Shown in pieces: positions 47,841 to 56,768 of a stretch of 64,000 nt of DNA. Source of the DNA: Kangiella marina (GTDB lineage Bacteria; Pseudomonadota; Gammaproteobacteria; Enterobacterales; Kangiellaceae); contig NZ_BAABFV010000002.1 of NCBI RefSeq assembly GCF_039541235.1, positions 372,001 to 436,000 of the forward strand, written 5' to 3'. The translations under genes were made by a program, and so were the position numbers. Position 1 is the stretch's first letter. Every line of letters begins with the position of its first letter. The notes below the pieces were generated by a model. That model saw only the letters and a program-made list of their open reading frames with translations, had not been told where the DNA came from and ran no database searches.

Positions 47841-47907
47841 GTTAAAAGAGTGCTCGCTCGGTCATTTACTTTTTGTAAACTCCCTTCGCTGTGCGCTCTT
47901 TTGCCTT
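47841..47907 (+). repeat. Covarying-stem hairpin element, copy B
   Basis: GTTAAA begins 26 bp after the guaA stop. Outer stem AAAAGAGTGC/GCGCTCTTTT (47844-47853 with 47893-47902, one wobble). Inner TTTAC-TTTTT-GTAAA (47865-47879) in the same TCATTTAC...GTAAACTC context as copy A. TTGCC follows. Confidence 0.75.
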
Positions 47908-48041
47908 GTCTTCTACCAAAAATCTTAAATTTACAGATTTGCTTGCTAACAAATTCTTTCCATAATATATAACATTAAAATTGAAGGCAAAGTTGGTTCC
48001 CCTTTGGAGTTTGCCGAGAACGATAAAATTATAGGATATAG

Positions 48042-48069
48042 GATGGGTTAGCGACTAGCGTAATCCATC
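48042..48069. repeat. REP-like palindrome upstream of tadA
   Basis: GATGGGTTA (48042-48050) and TAATCCATC (48061-48069) pair with one wobble. The left arm and preceding ATAG are identical to those at 12377-12389. It ends 10 bp before the tadA start. Confidence 0.6.
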
Positions 48070-48079
48070 GCTTTAAATC

Positions 48080-48559
48080 ATGATTGACTTCACTGATAAA
48101 GATCATCAATTTATGCAGCGAGCCTTTGAGTTAGCCGAAATGGCTAAGGAGAAGGGCGAGGTGCCTGTCGGTGCTGTTTTAGTGAAGGGTGATACAGTCA
48201 TTGGAGAGGGCTTTAACCAGCCCATTTTGAGCAATGATCCGACGGCGCATGCTGAAGTGGTGGCTCTGCGCGAAGCTGGAAAAGTATTAGAGAATTATCG
48301 CCTGGTTGATACCACTTTGTATGTGACGCTTGAGCCTTGCGCTATGTGCGCCATGGCTTTGGTTCATGCTAGAGTGGCTCGCATCGTTTATGCTACAGAT
48401 GATCCTCGCACTGGCGCTGGTGGGAGTGTGCTGAACATTCTTGAGCATGAGTCCTTCAATCATCATTGTGAGGTCGAGACTGGCTTGTTAAAAGAGCAAT
48501 GTTCTGAGCAGTTAAAGGCTTTCTTTAAGGCTAAACGCGATAAAAAGCGCAGCAAATAA
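48080..48559 (+). CDS. tadA: tRNA-specific adenosine deaminase
   Basis: Makes inosine at position 34 of tRNA-Arg(ACG). Zinc deaminase signature HAEVVALREAG (His57, catalytic Glu59) and PCAMCAMAL (Cys87, Cys90). 159 residues with the usual basic C-terminal end (KAKRDKKRSK). Follows guaA, as in relatives, after the 264-bp repeat-bearing gap. Confidence 0.95.
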   Translation: MIDFTDKDHQFMQRAFELAEMAKEKGEVPVGAVLVKGDTVIGEGFNQPILSNDPTAHAEVVALREAGKVLENYRLVDTTLYVTLEPCAMCAMALVHARVARIVYATDDPRTGAGGSVLNILEHESFNHHCEVETGLLKEQCSEQLKAFFKAKRDKKRSK

Positions 48560-48570
48560 CCAAATTATAT

Positions 48571-48598
48571 TTGACAAACTTTCGATTTTTACTATATT
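48571..48598 (+). promoter_or_regulatory. Promoter of the lysAC leader
   Basis: A perfect TTGACA (48571-48576) and TATATT (48593-48598) with a 16-bp spacer. The expected start of transcription, 5-8 bp after the -10, falls at about 48604-48606, that is at or next to the ATG of the leader peptide. Confidence 0.75.
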
Positions 48599-48605
48599 CA
48601 AACAC

Positions 48606-48680
48606 ATGAGAACATTATTAATCGTTAAAAAACACAGCAAGAAGGCGCTAAAAAAACGCGTCCTATTATGCTGTGGGTGA
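48606..48680 (+). CDS. Lysine-rich leader peptide of lysAC (24 aa)
   Basis: ATG 48606 to TGA 48678-48680 encodes a 24-residue peptide: MRTLLIV, then KKHSKKALKK, then RVLLCCG. Six of 24 codons are Lys, in three pairs (48627-48632, 48639-48644, 48651-48656). No Shine-Dalgarno precedes it, and the predicted transcript begins at the ATG, so it may be leaderless. Its role would be to report charged tRNA-Lys to the attenuator that follows, not to make a functional protein. Such short biosynthetic leaders are known for his, trp, phe, leu, ilv and thr operons. Confidence 0.75.
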   Translation: MRTLLIVKKHSKKALKKRVLLCCG

Positions 48681-48742
48681 ATGAAACGATAGTAATTACG
48701 AATCAATGAAACCCGCACAGGACATCCTTTGCGGGTTTTTTT
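48633..48742 (+). promoter_or_regulatory. Transcription attenuator upstream of lysAC
   Basis: Four segments: 1, CACAGCA (48633-48639), inside the Lys codons; 2, TGCTGTGGGT (48669-48678), overlapping the leader stop; 3, AAACCCGCACAG (48709-48720); 4, TGCGGGTTT (48730-48738) followed by a T-run to 48742. 1:2 pairs over 7 bp. 2:3 pairs as TGTGGGT with ACCCGCA (7 bp, one wobble) or through CTGTG with CACAG. 3:4 is a 9-bp terminator stem with an inner AGG/CCT. A ribosome stalled at Lys codons would mask 1 and favour 2:3; a ribosome reaching the stop would mask 2 and allow 3:4. Confidence 0.75.
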
Positions 48743-48780
48743 ATGCCTAATGAAAACATTACATATTGAGGAATAGGAGA

Positions 48781-51339
48781 ATGGCAACAAACAACTCTTG
48801 GCATTTGCTTAAGTTTGGGGGAACGAGCGTTTCCACTCGCCAAAACTGGGATAATATTGCGAGCATTATTAAGCGCAAACGTGCTAAAGGTAAGAAGGTG
48901 TTTGTTGTGCACTCGGCTGTCAGCACCGTTTCAAACCGACTTGAGGCATTGATCGAGCTGGCGCGACTGGGTGAATACCATACGGCTTATGAGGAGTTGA
49001 TCAATCTTCATCAGCGTCTACTTGCTGAGATGGAGTTACCAAACGATTTACTGAATGATCGTTACAGTTATCTCAAACGATTAATAGATGGTATTCACTT
49101 GCTGGGTGAGGTTAGCGACAGAGTCCGAGCCCTAGTAATGGCACAGGGTGAGCTTTGGTCTACTACTATTGGGCAGACTTATCTTGGCAAGGTGTTTGAC
49201 GAGTCGGTTGCTTGGCTTGATGCGCGGGACTACTTGTATGCTCGTGAAAGTCGAAATCTGGATTACCTCTGTGCGAGCTGTCATTTTGAGCCTGATCAAT
49301 CATTGCTTGAAGCCGTTGAGCAGAACCCTGTAGTGATTACTCAAGGCTTTATAGCGAATACTCGTGATGATGAAACTGTTTTGCTAGGGCGGGGCGGGTC
49401 TGACACTTCAGCGGCTTATTTCGCGGCGAAAGTTGAAGCAGAGCGGTTAGAAATTTGGACTGATGTTCCAGGAATCTTCACGGCGAATCCAAACCAAGTT
49501 GCGAGCGCACGCTTGCTTAAACAGCTTAACTATGAAGAAGCCCAAGAGATGGCGTCAGCCGGCGCTAAGGTTTTGCATCCACGAGCTATCCGACCGGCTC
49601 AAATTAGCCAAATTCCAATTTATATTCGTTCCACCATAGACCCTGACATTGATGGTACCGTGATTAGCGGCATCGAAAATAGTTGGGGCATGGTCAAAGC
49701 GATTACGGCGAAAGAACAAATCACTTTAATTTCGATGGAAAGTCAGGGAATGTGGCAGCAAGCCGGGTTTTTGGCTGATATCTTTGCCATTTTTAAGCAA
49801 CATAATGTATCGGTGGATTTGGTCTCAACGTCAGAAACCAATATTACAGTCAGCTTAGACAGCTTGACGCAAGTGGTGAATGATAGGCAGTTAAAAGGTT
49901 TGATTGAAGAGCTATCCGACATGTGTCGCGTTAAAGTGATGCAGAATTGTTCAGCTGTTTCTATTGTGGGTAAAAATGTACGTGCAATATTACATAAAAT
50001 CGCGCCAGCATTTTCAATTTTTGAAACCTATAAAGTCTACCTATTGTCACAAGCTGCTTCTGATTTAAACCTAACCTTTGTGATTGATGATGAGCATAGT
50101 AGCAAAGTTATATCGGCGTTACATGAACTGTTAATCACCAATAATCCAAACAGTGAAATATTAGGGCCGACGGCCAAAGAATTAAAGCAAACCGACAGCT
50201 CGGTTGAGACTAGGAAGTGGTGGCTGGACAAACGAGACACGATAGAGATGTGCCTGTCAGAGCGTGATAGTGCTTATATCTATCACTTAGACTCGATTAA
50301 AGACAATATTCAAAACTTACAAAGTATCAGCGCTATTGATCGTATTTTCTTTGCCGTTAAGTCCAATAATAATCGAGATGTATTACAGACCGCTTATAAC
50401 GCTGGAATCGGCTTTGAGACCGTTTCAAGCGGTGAGGTGAATCATATATTGGAGTTATTTCCCAGTATTGATAAATCACGAATATTCTTTACACCAAATT
50501 TTGCCGATAAGCGAGAGTACGATGAAATATTGCAAAAAGGGATTCGTCTGACACTAGATAGTACTTACCCGTTAAAACACTGGCCAGAAATTTTTGAAGG
50601 GAAAGAAATCTTTTTACGGGTCGATCCAAATATCGGTAAGGGCCACCATGAAAACGTTAGAACGGCTGGAGCAACGTCTAAATTCGGGATTCCCATCTAC
50701 GAGCTAGAAGAGCTTGCCCCCATTATTGAGCACCATAATATCGATATTGTTGGACTGCATGCTCACGCAGGAAGTGGCATTTTAACCAATGAGCACTGGG
50801 CAGAGCATGCTCGATTATTAGCTGAGACGGCTTCTCTTTTTCCACGAGTGAAGTATTTAAACTTGGGGGGTGGCTTTGGCATTAAAGAACGCGCACAACA
50901 AACCGAGTTAACCATGGGGCAAATTGACCAAAGTTTACAGGTTGTTAAAGCTGAGTTTCCACAGTATCAACTTTGGATTGAACCAGGTCGTTATATTTCG
51001 GCGAATACGGGTGTGTTGGTTTCAAAGGTTACTCAAGTGAAGCAGAAACAAAACTACTATTATGTTGGTTTGAACACGGGTATGAACTCGCTCATGCGTC
51101 CAGCGCTTTATGGTTCGTTCCACAACATCGTTAATCTTACTCGCTTGGATGCTGAAAAAGAACATTTAGCGACCATTGTCGGGCCGATTTGTGAGAGTAC
51201 GGATAAGCTGGGTGTTGAAATTCCCTTCCCTGAAACCTTTGAAGGGGACTTGATACTGATTGAAAATGCTGGCGCTTACGGACGTGTGATGGCGACTCAA
51301 TATAATATGCGTCAGCCAGCAGAAGAGGTGTGTATTTAA
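48781..51339 (+). CDS. lysAC: Bifunctional aspartate kinase / diaminopimelate decarboxylase
   Basis: First and last enzymes of lysine synthesis in one 852-residue chain. N-terminal aspartokinase: KFGGTSVS at ~11, GRGGSDTSAAYFAAK near 206, EIWTDVPGIFTANP, then regulatory ACT-like domains (~310-455). C-terminal LysA: PLP lysine in FFAVKSNNN (Lys527), HAHAGSGI, GGGFGIKE, EPGRYIS and GPICESTD (Cys804). ATG 48781 follows AGGAG closely and GAGG a little further up; an upstream in-frame start at 48766 is unlikely. Similar fusions are known in Xanthomonas-type bacteria. Regulation is by the attenuator just upstream. Confidence 0.94.
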   Translation: MATNNSWHLLKFGGTSVSTRQNWDNIASIIKRKRAKGKKVFVVHSAVSTVSNRLEALIELARLGEYHTAYEELINLHQRLLAEMELPNDLLNDRYSYLKRLIDGIHLLGEVSDRVRALVMAQGELWSTTIGQTYLGKVFDESVAWLDARDYLYARESRNLDYLCASCHFEPDQSLLEAVEQNPVVITQGFIANTRDDETVLLGRGGSDTSAAYFAAKVEAERLEIWTDVPGIFTANPNQVASARLLKQLNYEEAQEMASAGAKVLHPRAIRPAQISQIPIYIRSTIDPDIDGTVISGIENSWGMVKAITAKEQITLISMESQGMWQQAGFLADIFAIFKQHNVSVDLVSTSETNITVSLDSLTQVVNDRQLKGLIEELSDMCRVKVMQNCSAVSIVGKNVRAILHKIAPAFSIFETYKVYLLSQAASDLNLTFVIDDEHSSKVISALHELLITNNPNSEILGPTAKELKQTDSSVETRKWWLDKRDTIEMCLSERDSAYIYHLDSIKDNIQNLQSISAIDRIFFAVKSNNNRDVLQTAYNAGIGFETVSSGEVNHILELFPSIDKSRIFFTPNFADKREYDEILQKGIRLTLDSTYPLKHWPEIFEGKEIFLRVDPNIGKGHHENVRTAGATSKFGIPIYELEELAPIIEHHNIDIVGLHAHAGSGILTNEHWAEHARLLAETASLFPRVKYLNLGGGFGIKERAQQTELTMGQIDQSLQVVKAEFPQYQLWIEPGRYISANTGVLVSKVTQVKQKQNYYYVGLNTGMNSLMRPALYGSFHNIVNLTRLDAEKEHLATIVGPICESTDKLGVEIPFPETFEGDLILIENAGAYGRVMATQYNMRQPAEEVCI

Positions 51340-51355
51340 GTTAAGTCTGTAATAG

Positions 51356-51380
51356 AGCCATTCCGCGTTTGGGAATGGCT
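51356..51380. terminator. Hairpin between lysAC and a convergent gene
   Basis: AGCCATTCC (51356-51364) and GGAATGGCT (51372-51380), a perfect 9-bp stem. No strong T-run on either strand, so termination is likely but not certain. Confidence 0.5.
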
Positions 51381-51389
51381 ACTAACACA

Positions 51390-51749
51390 TTACAGAATGT
51401 GGTACTTCACTTTAATTTTTGAAGCGTCCTGATTTAAACCTTTCCACATTAAACAGTAGGTTTGCTTAATGGGAGCTTCAAAAGATTGTTTTATAGAGGA
51501 TACGTTGTGAGGCTCAATGGGGTAGCTGACTTTTTCTCCTTCATGGAAATGAAGGTTAAACTCCACGTCATGGTTTGATTGAAAATCAAAGCTTAAGGTT
51601 TGCCCAGCGTCCATTTCTGGGCAAATCTCTCCAATCTCATTCTGATGAGTCGTCACGAGGATAAAATGCTTGTTACTTGAGTCATCGGCTACTAACGGTA
51701 ATGAGCTTGCCAATAGAGTGAGACTGCCTAAAAATAGTGTTTTCATCAT
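51390..51749 (-). CDS. Hypothetical periplasmic protein
   Basis: A 119-residue protein with a signal peptide (1-21, ending LPLVA). The mature part has two cysteines (GEICPEMD and QTYCLMWKG) likely to form a disulphide. The pattern FNLHFHEGEKVSY, then VSSIKQSFEAPIKQTYCLMW looks like a small beta-sandwich with GOLD-like spacing, but I cannot name a family. Downstream of valS in the transcript (25-bp gap) and convergent with lysAC. Confidence 0.7.
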   Translation of the reverse strand: MMKTLFLGSLTLLASSLPLVADDSSNKHFILVTTHQNEIGEICPEMDAGQTLSFDFQSNHDVEFNLHFHEGEKVSYPIEPHNVSSIKQSFEAPIKQTYCLMWKGLNQDASKIKVKYHIL

Positions 51750-51774
51750 ATCCCCATTTCAGTTTAGTTTTGTC

Positions 51775-54558
51775 TTACAGTGATTTAAGCTGTTGACGTT
51801 GTTCCTCAACTTTTTTCAAGGTTGATTCAACTTCGGCAAGCTTCCCTCGCTCCTTTTCAACAACTGCCTCTGGAGCTTTATCGGTAAAGTTAGGGTTGTT
51901 TAGTTTACCCGCAATGCGCTGTAATTCTTTTTCCAACTTATCGGCTTCTTTATCCAGTCGAGCAAGTTCTTGTTCAACGTCAATAAGTCCAGCCATTGGA
52001 ATCAAAATTTCCATGTCACCCGCCAAAGCAGTCGCTGACATTGGGGCTTCATCTCCGGCCTCTAACCACTGAATAGATTCCAACTTGGCGAGTTTTGACA
52101 AGAAAGTTTTGTTGTCATTGAGGCGCGTTTTGTCTTGGTCGGAGCCATTTCTAAACAATACGCTAAGCGGCTTACCCGGCGCTATGTTCATTTCGCCACG
52201 GATATTACGAACGCCAACGATGACTTTTTTCAGCCATTCAATATCTTGCTCTGAATTTGTGTCTATCTGGCTTGCGTCAGCTTGTGGGAAGTCTTGGAGC
52301 ATGATGCTAGGTCGATCTTCAGTTTTTGTGCCAGCCAGCTGAGACACTTTCTGCCAGATTTCTTCAGTAATAAAGGGCATGAAAGGGTGTAACAAGCGCA
52401 TCAGCGATTCAAGCACGGTAACCAGTGTATGGCGAGTACCACGCTTTGCTGCTTCTGAATATTCGTCACTATAAAGTACTGGCTTAGAAAGCTCTAAATA
52501 CCAGTCACAGTAAGTGTTCCAAGTGAATTCATAGAGGGCATTAGATGCTAAGTCAAAACGATAAGTCTCAACGGCTTTTTCAAACTCCGTAATGGTTTTT
52601 TGAAACTCGCTCTTAATCCAGCGATCGGCGAGACTAAGCTCCATGTCGTTATTGTTTAGCCCCGTGTCCTGATCTTCCGTGTTCATTAGGACGTAGCGTG
52701 CTGCATTCCAAATTTTGTTACAGAAGTTTCGGTAGCCCTCAACACGATTTAAATCGAAGTTAATGTCACGGGATGTAGAAGCCATGGCGCAGAAAGTAAA
52801 GCGCATCGCATCCGTACCATAGGCTTCGATACCGTCAGGGAATTGCTTGCGCGTACGCTTCGCAATTTTCTCGGCAGCTTTCGGGTTCATCATGCCGGTC
52901 GTACGTTTTTCGACTAAGGCGTCTAGCTCGATGCCATCAATAATGTCGATTGGATCGAGAACGTTACCTTTCGACTTAGACATTTTTTGACCTTGTTCGT
53001 CACGAATGAGGCCTGTAATGTAAATCTCTTTGAAAGGAATCTTGCCAGTAAACTTTAAGCCCATCATGATCATTCTGGCGACCCAGAAGAAAATAATGTC
53101 AAAACCGGTTACTAGAACACTGGTCGGTAAAAAGGTTTCTAGTTCTGGTGTTTTCTCGGGCCAGCCTAATGTCGCAAAAGGCCAAAGCGCTGAAGAGAAC
53201 CAGGTGTCCAAAACATCTTCATCACGACGTAATTCAATGTCGCCCAAGTTGTACTTTTCACGAACCTCTTCTTCAGTGCGGCCGACATAAACGTCGCCTT
53301 TGTTGTCGTACCATGCTGGAATTTGATGTCCCCACCAAAGCTGGCGGCTAATACACCAGTCTTGAATGTTTTCCATCCAGTGATAGTAAGTATTTGACCA
53401 GTTTTCTGGCACGAATTTTATGTCGCCATCTTTTACTGCTTTTAACGCTGGCTCAGCCAGTGGCGCAATTTTTACATACCATTGAGGCGTAAGATACGGT
53501 TCGATAACAACGCCACTACGGTCACCCTTAGGAACTTTAAGCTTATGAGGTTCAATTTTTTCCATTAAGCCCAACGCTTCAAAGTCTTCAATGATTTTCT
53601 TACGGGCTTCATAGCGATCTAAGCCACGATAAGCTTCAGGAGCATTGTCATTGATGTGGGCTGTTGGCGTTAAAATATTGATCAGTTCTAAGTCATGACG
53701 TTGACCCATTTCGTAGTCATTAAAGTCATGGGCGGGAGTGATTTTAACGCAGCCACTACCAAAATCTTTTTCGACGTAATCATCAGCGATGATAGGGATT
53801 TGGCGACCAGTCAAGGGTAAGTCGATGGTCTTGCCAATTAAACCTTGATAGCGCTCATCTTCAGGGTGTACGGCAACCGCGCTGTCTCCCAGCATGGTTT
53901 CTGGACGAGTGGTGGCGATAATCACATGGCCAGAGCCATCGCTCAGCGGATAGCGCATGTGCCATAAGTGACCATCTTCTTCATGCGACTCAACTTCGAG
54001 ATCCGATACCGCTGTTAGAAGTTTAGGGTCCCAGTTGACCAGTCGGTCACCACGATAAATGAGGCCTTCATCATAAAGTTGGACAAAGGTTTCTAACACG
54101 GCTTCGGATAAATCATCATCCATGGTAAAAGCTTCGCGTGACCAGTCACAAGAATCGCCCATGCGGCGCATTTGCTTGGTGATGGTGCCGCCAGAATGTT
54201 CTTTCCACTCCCAAACCTTATCAACAAAGGCTTCTCGCCCAAGGTCGTGTCGGCTCTTACCTTCGCGATCGAGTAAGCGTTCAACCACCATCTGGGTGGC
54301 GATACCGGCATGGTCTGAGCCTGGCTGCCAAAGAGTATTCTCACCCTTCATCCGGTGGTAACGAGTCAAAGCATCCATGATCGTATGCTGAAAAGCGTGC
54401 CCCATGTGCAAACTACCGGTGACATTCGGCGGTGGGATCATGATGCAGTAACTGTCATCATTGCCTTCTGCTCCGCCTTTTGGTGAGAAATAGTCGTTAT
54501 CTTCCCACTTCTTGTAGGTTTCTTGCTCGATTGCTTGCGGGTTATATGCTTTATCCAT
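51775..54558 (-). CDS. valS: Valyl-tRNA synthetase
   Basis: Class I synthetase, 927 residues. HIGH motif as HMGH (51-54) in [20 protein letters not shown] in [13 protein letters not shown] near 525; CP1 editing domain between them; C-terminal coiled coil ([18 protein letters not shown]). It lies downstream of pepA-holC as in E. coli, but with two extra genes between holC and valS. Confidence 0.97.
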   Translation of the reverse strand: MDKAYNPQAIEQETYKKWEDNDYFSPKGGAEGNDDSYCIMIPPPNVTGSLHMGHAFQHTIMDALTRYHRMKGENTLWQPGSDHAGIATQMVVERLLDREGKSRHDLGREAFVDKVWEWKEHSGGTITKQMRRMGDSCDWSREAFTMDDDLSEAVLETFVQLYDEGLIYRGDRLVNWDPKLLTAVSDLEVESHEEDGHLWHMRYPLSDGSGHVIIATTRPETMLGDSAVAVHPEDERYQGLIGKTIDLPLTGRQIPIIADDYVEKDFGSGCVKITPAHDFNDYEMGQRHDLELINILTPTAHINDNAPEAYRGLDRYEARKKIIEDFEALGLMEKIEPHKLKVPKGDRSGVVIEPYLTPQWYVKIAPLAEPALKAVKDGDIKFVPENWSNTYYHWMENIQDWCISRQLWWGHQIPAWYDNKGDVYVGRTEEEVREKYNLGDIELRRDEDVLDTWFSSALWPFATLGWPEKTPELETFLPTSVLVTGFDIIFFWVARMIMMGLKFTGKIPFKEIYITGLIRDEQGQKMSKSKGNVLDPIDIIDGIELDALVEKRTTGMMNPKAAEKIAKRTRKQFPDGIEAYGTDAMRFTFCAMASTSRDINFDLNRVEGYRNFCNKIWNAARYVLMNTEDQDTGLNNNDMELSLADRWIKSEFQKTITEFEKAVETYRFDLASNALYEFTWNTYCDWYLELSKPVLYSDEYSEAAKRGTRHTLVTVLESLMRLLHPFMPFITEEIWQKVSQLAGTKTEDRPSIMLQDFPQADASQIDTNSEQDIEWLKKVIVGVRNIRGEMNIAPGKPLSVLFRNGSDQDKTRLNDNKTFLSKLAKLESIQWLEAGDEAPMSATALAGDMEILIPMAGLIDVEQELARLDKEADKLEKELQRIAGKLNNPNFTDKAPEAVVEKERGKLAEVESTLKKVEEQRQQLKSL

Positions 54559-54737
54559 GGTTATGTCGTGGTTTCTGCAGTTTTAGTAACAAAGCCTTGA
54601 ATTATAACGCTTGTGAGCGAGATATCTATATTTCGAGGATATTTATTCTTTAAACAGTGCTACAAAACACCGTTACTCGTATCGGTAGTCCCTTTTGATT
54701 GAAAGTGAGCGCTGTAAGTTACTGATTAACAATAACT

Positions 54738-55292
54738 TTAAACCGTTTCTTTTTGTTCGGGCTTTTTTCCAGTGTAAACGAAGGAGGGCGGTAGGTTTAG
54801 CGGTACCCAGTTAGTTTTTAGGTGGGGAAAGTATTCTTTAATCAGCGACTTGTCGCTCAACCAATATTGGTACTGTAAAAATACCCCATTTGGCTTAAGT
54901 ACCGAGCGGATATGCGTTAAAAGTTCATGCTTCATTTCAAGCGGGAATAAGGCGAGCGGAAGGCAAGAAACGAGGCAGTCAACGCTGTTAATTGCAAAGT
55001 CTTCGACAATATCGAGAGCCGAGCTGTGCTTGAGGCTGAACCTTGGGTGCTCAATTTTATTGAGTAAAGGCAATAGCTCTTCTGAAATCTCATAGGCTGT
55101 GAGGTGCGCCTTTTGCGGCATATATTTCAACAATTCTTTGGTAATAATGCCATCTCCAGCACCCAGTTCAATGATGGTTTGGGCATCTGATGGAATTTGC
55201 TTTGCTAGGTTGCGAGCCAAGAATTTAGAGCTACGGGCTATGCTGCCTGTACTTTTTAAGTTTTTTAATGCGTAGCGGGTAAAGCCCTTCAT
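54738..55292 (-). CDS. Class I SAM methyltransferase, phospholipid N-methyltransferase-like
   Basis: A 184-residue Rossmann methyltransferase. SAM-binding motif IIELGAGDGIITKELL (~40-55). The N-terminal KSTGSIARSSKFLARNLAK and the SCLPLALFPLEMK motif resemble the PmtA-type phospholipid methyltransferases and related rRNA-dimethylase-like proteins. A lipid substrate is plausible but not proven. Inserted between holC and valS with the DUF6498 gene. Confidence 0.75.
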   Translation of the reverse strand: MKGFTRYALKNLKSTGSIARSSKFLARNLAKQIPSDAQTIIELGAGDGIITKELLKYMPQKAHLTAYEISEELLPLLNKIEHPRFSLKHSSALDIVEDFAINSVDCLVSCLPLALFPLEMKHELLTHIRSVLKPNGVFLQYQYWLSDKSLIKEYFPHLKTNWVPLNLPPSFVYTGKKPEQKETV

Positions 55293-55397
55293 GCGGTTCC
55301 TAGTAGTAAATAGTGAGTCGTAATATGTTATGTAGTGTGACGTTTTTATGATCTTATTACCATAAGAAATATCACTCTTAATCGATTATTACAAACC

Positions 55398-56315
55398 TTA
55401 TGTTGTCTTTATTTCTTTTGGTTCTTTAGCCGCGAGTGACTCTCGTTCATTTTTTATGCACTCGTTAATGACTTCTTCATACAGAACGAGATGTTTCTTG
55501 GGCAGTAACCAGCGAAGCCATTTGGAATGTTTTTGGTAGAGATCTGAGTTAACCATCTCTTCAACGCTATCGAACTGATGGGTTTCGCCATTAATTTTAA
55601 TTTCAGGTTTGAGTAAGCTTTGTCTGATTTTTTCTTTCGCTTCTTCATCGCTGATATTCGTATCAAAGAGTTTGCCTTTGTGTTTTTCTTTCAGCTTACT
55701 GAAACTGTTTGGCCTTAAGTCAAAATAGATCTTAAGCGCAATCATAACCAAGGCGACGCCGAGCGTATTTTCGAACAGGGTTGCGATAAAACCACCAGCG
55801 ATGATCGCGATATGCAGCACAATGATTCGCTTGTAAGGCCTAAACATTTCAGCCGGAATAGAATCGAACTCACGATTTCGGTAAGCCAGGATAAACTCGA
55901 CGAGGTGCGCAATCAGCATCGCAAAGATGGTCAGTTGAATCCCTTGCTGCGACAGCATAAAGCCTGTGACGTTAAAAATATTGCCGCTCATGGCAGCGTT
56001 AGCGCCTAGGAGTTGTTCATCGAAGAAGCTGGCTACAAAGCTACCGTGGCCGAAAGTAAAAAAGCCATAGTGAACACAGAAAAAAGCTGCCATGAAAAGC
56101 CCGCCAAACCGAAACATAGGCGGTGTATCAGGACGAATGGTCATACGGCAAAAAGTAAAAATACCAATAATGATATTCTCAAACCAGTAAAGGAAGATGA
56201 TATCGAATGCGCTCCAGTAACCCAGCAAAACGCCAATCAGTGGAACAATGTTTGCTAAAGCAACCGCAATTTTGCCTTTACTGAGTTTAGCGTTGTTACT
56301 TTGCTCTAGCTCCAT
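55398..56315 (-). CDS. DUF6498-type membrane protein
   Basis: A 305-residue protein: about seven hydrophobic segments in the first ~200 residues (VALANIVPLIGVLLGYWSAF, then IFLYWFENIIIGIF, and others), then a charged cytoplasmic region (KLKEKHKGKLFDTNISDEEAKEK). The YWFENIIIGIF motif is typical of DUF6498 membrane proteins. Function unknown. Its start is 2 bp from the holC stop, so it joins the pepA-holC transcript. Confidence 0.7.
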   Translation of the reverse strand: MELEQSNNAKLSKGKIAVALANIVPLIGVLLGYWSAFDIIFLYWFENIIIGIFTFCRMTIRPDTPPMFRFGGLFMAAFFCVHYGFFTFGHGSFVASFFDEQLLGANAAMSGNIFNVTGFMLSQQGIQLTIFAMLIAHLVEFILAYRNREFDSIPAEMFRPYKRIIVLHIAIIAGGFIATLFENTLGVALVMIALKIYFDLRPNSFSKLKEKHKGKLFDTNISDEEAKEKIRQSLLKPEIKINGETHQFDSVEEMVNSDLYQKHSKWLRWLLPKKHLVLYEEVINECIKNERESLAAKEPKEIKTT

Positions 56316-56317
56316 GC

Positions 56318-56758
56318 TTAGTACTTTTTATGATCGAGAGGATAGCCTCTTCCACGATAGAACTTATAGCGTTCGCGTGCAGACGCTTTATCGGCTTCTT
56401 CATTCGGCACAATTTCGAAGCATTTAAGGAAGTAGCTAAAGAACGGCTGTACCTCGCCACTTAAATTGATTAAGCAGTCATGCTGATTTTCAGGAGGCTT
56501 TTGCTCAGAAGTGGCGTAGCCGATTTGAACCGGCGGGGGTCTGTTAGGCCCTTCTCCAACAATGTTATGAGGAACAAAGTCATCAAGTTCTTGCGTCCAT
56601 AACCATTCGTCAACAGCATGCGCCTGCTCTTCATCTTTAGCGTGGATGTAGACTTTACGTCCTTGTTTGTACAAACTCTGGACGCATTTACCAATCAGGC
56701 GCAGATAAGCTTCTACGCCTGATTGACTTTCCAGTAAGTGAAAACCTACTTGGGTCAT
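56318..56758 (-). CDS. holC: DNA polymerase III chi subunit
   Basis: HolC links the clamp loader to SSB. 146 residues with VGFHLLESQSGVEAYLRLIGK at the start and CLINLSGEVQPFFSYFLKCFEIV near 95. Follows pepA by 10 bp as in E. coli. Confidence 0.94.
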   Translation of the reverse strand: MTQVGFHLLESQSGVEAYLRLIGKCVQSLYKQGRKVYIHAKDEEQAHAVDEWLWTQELDDFVPHNIVGEGPNRPPPVQIGYATSEQKPPENQHDCLINLSGEVQPFFSYFLKCFEIVPNEEADKASARERYKFYRGRGYPLDHKKY

Positions 56759-56768
56759 GAGCTTAACC

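Noticed and set aside
48560-48780. Lysine (L-box) riboswitch upstream of lysAC
   Set aside because: The region is ~175 nt after the promoter, mostly taken by the leader ORF and a simple terminator; I see none of the multi-helix junction expected for an L-box. A covariance search would settle it.
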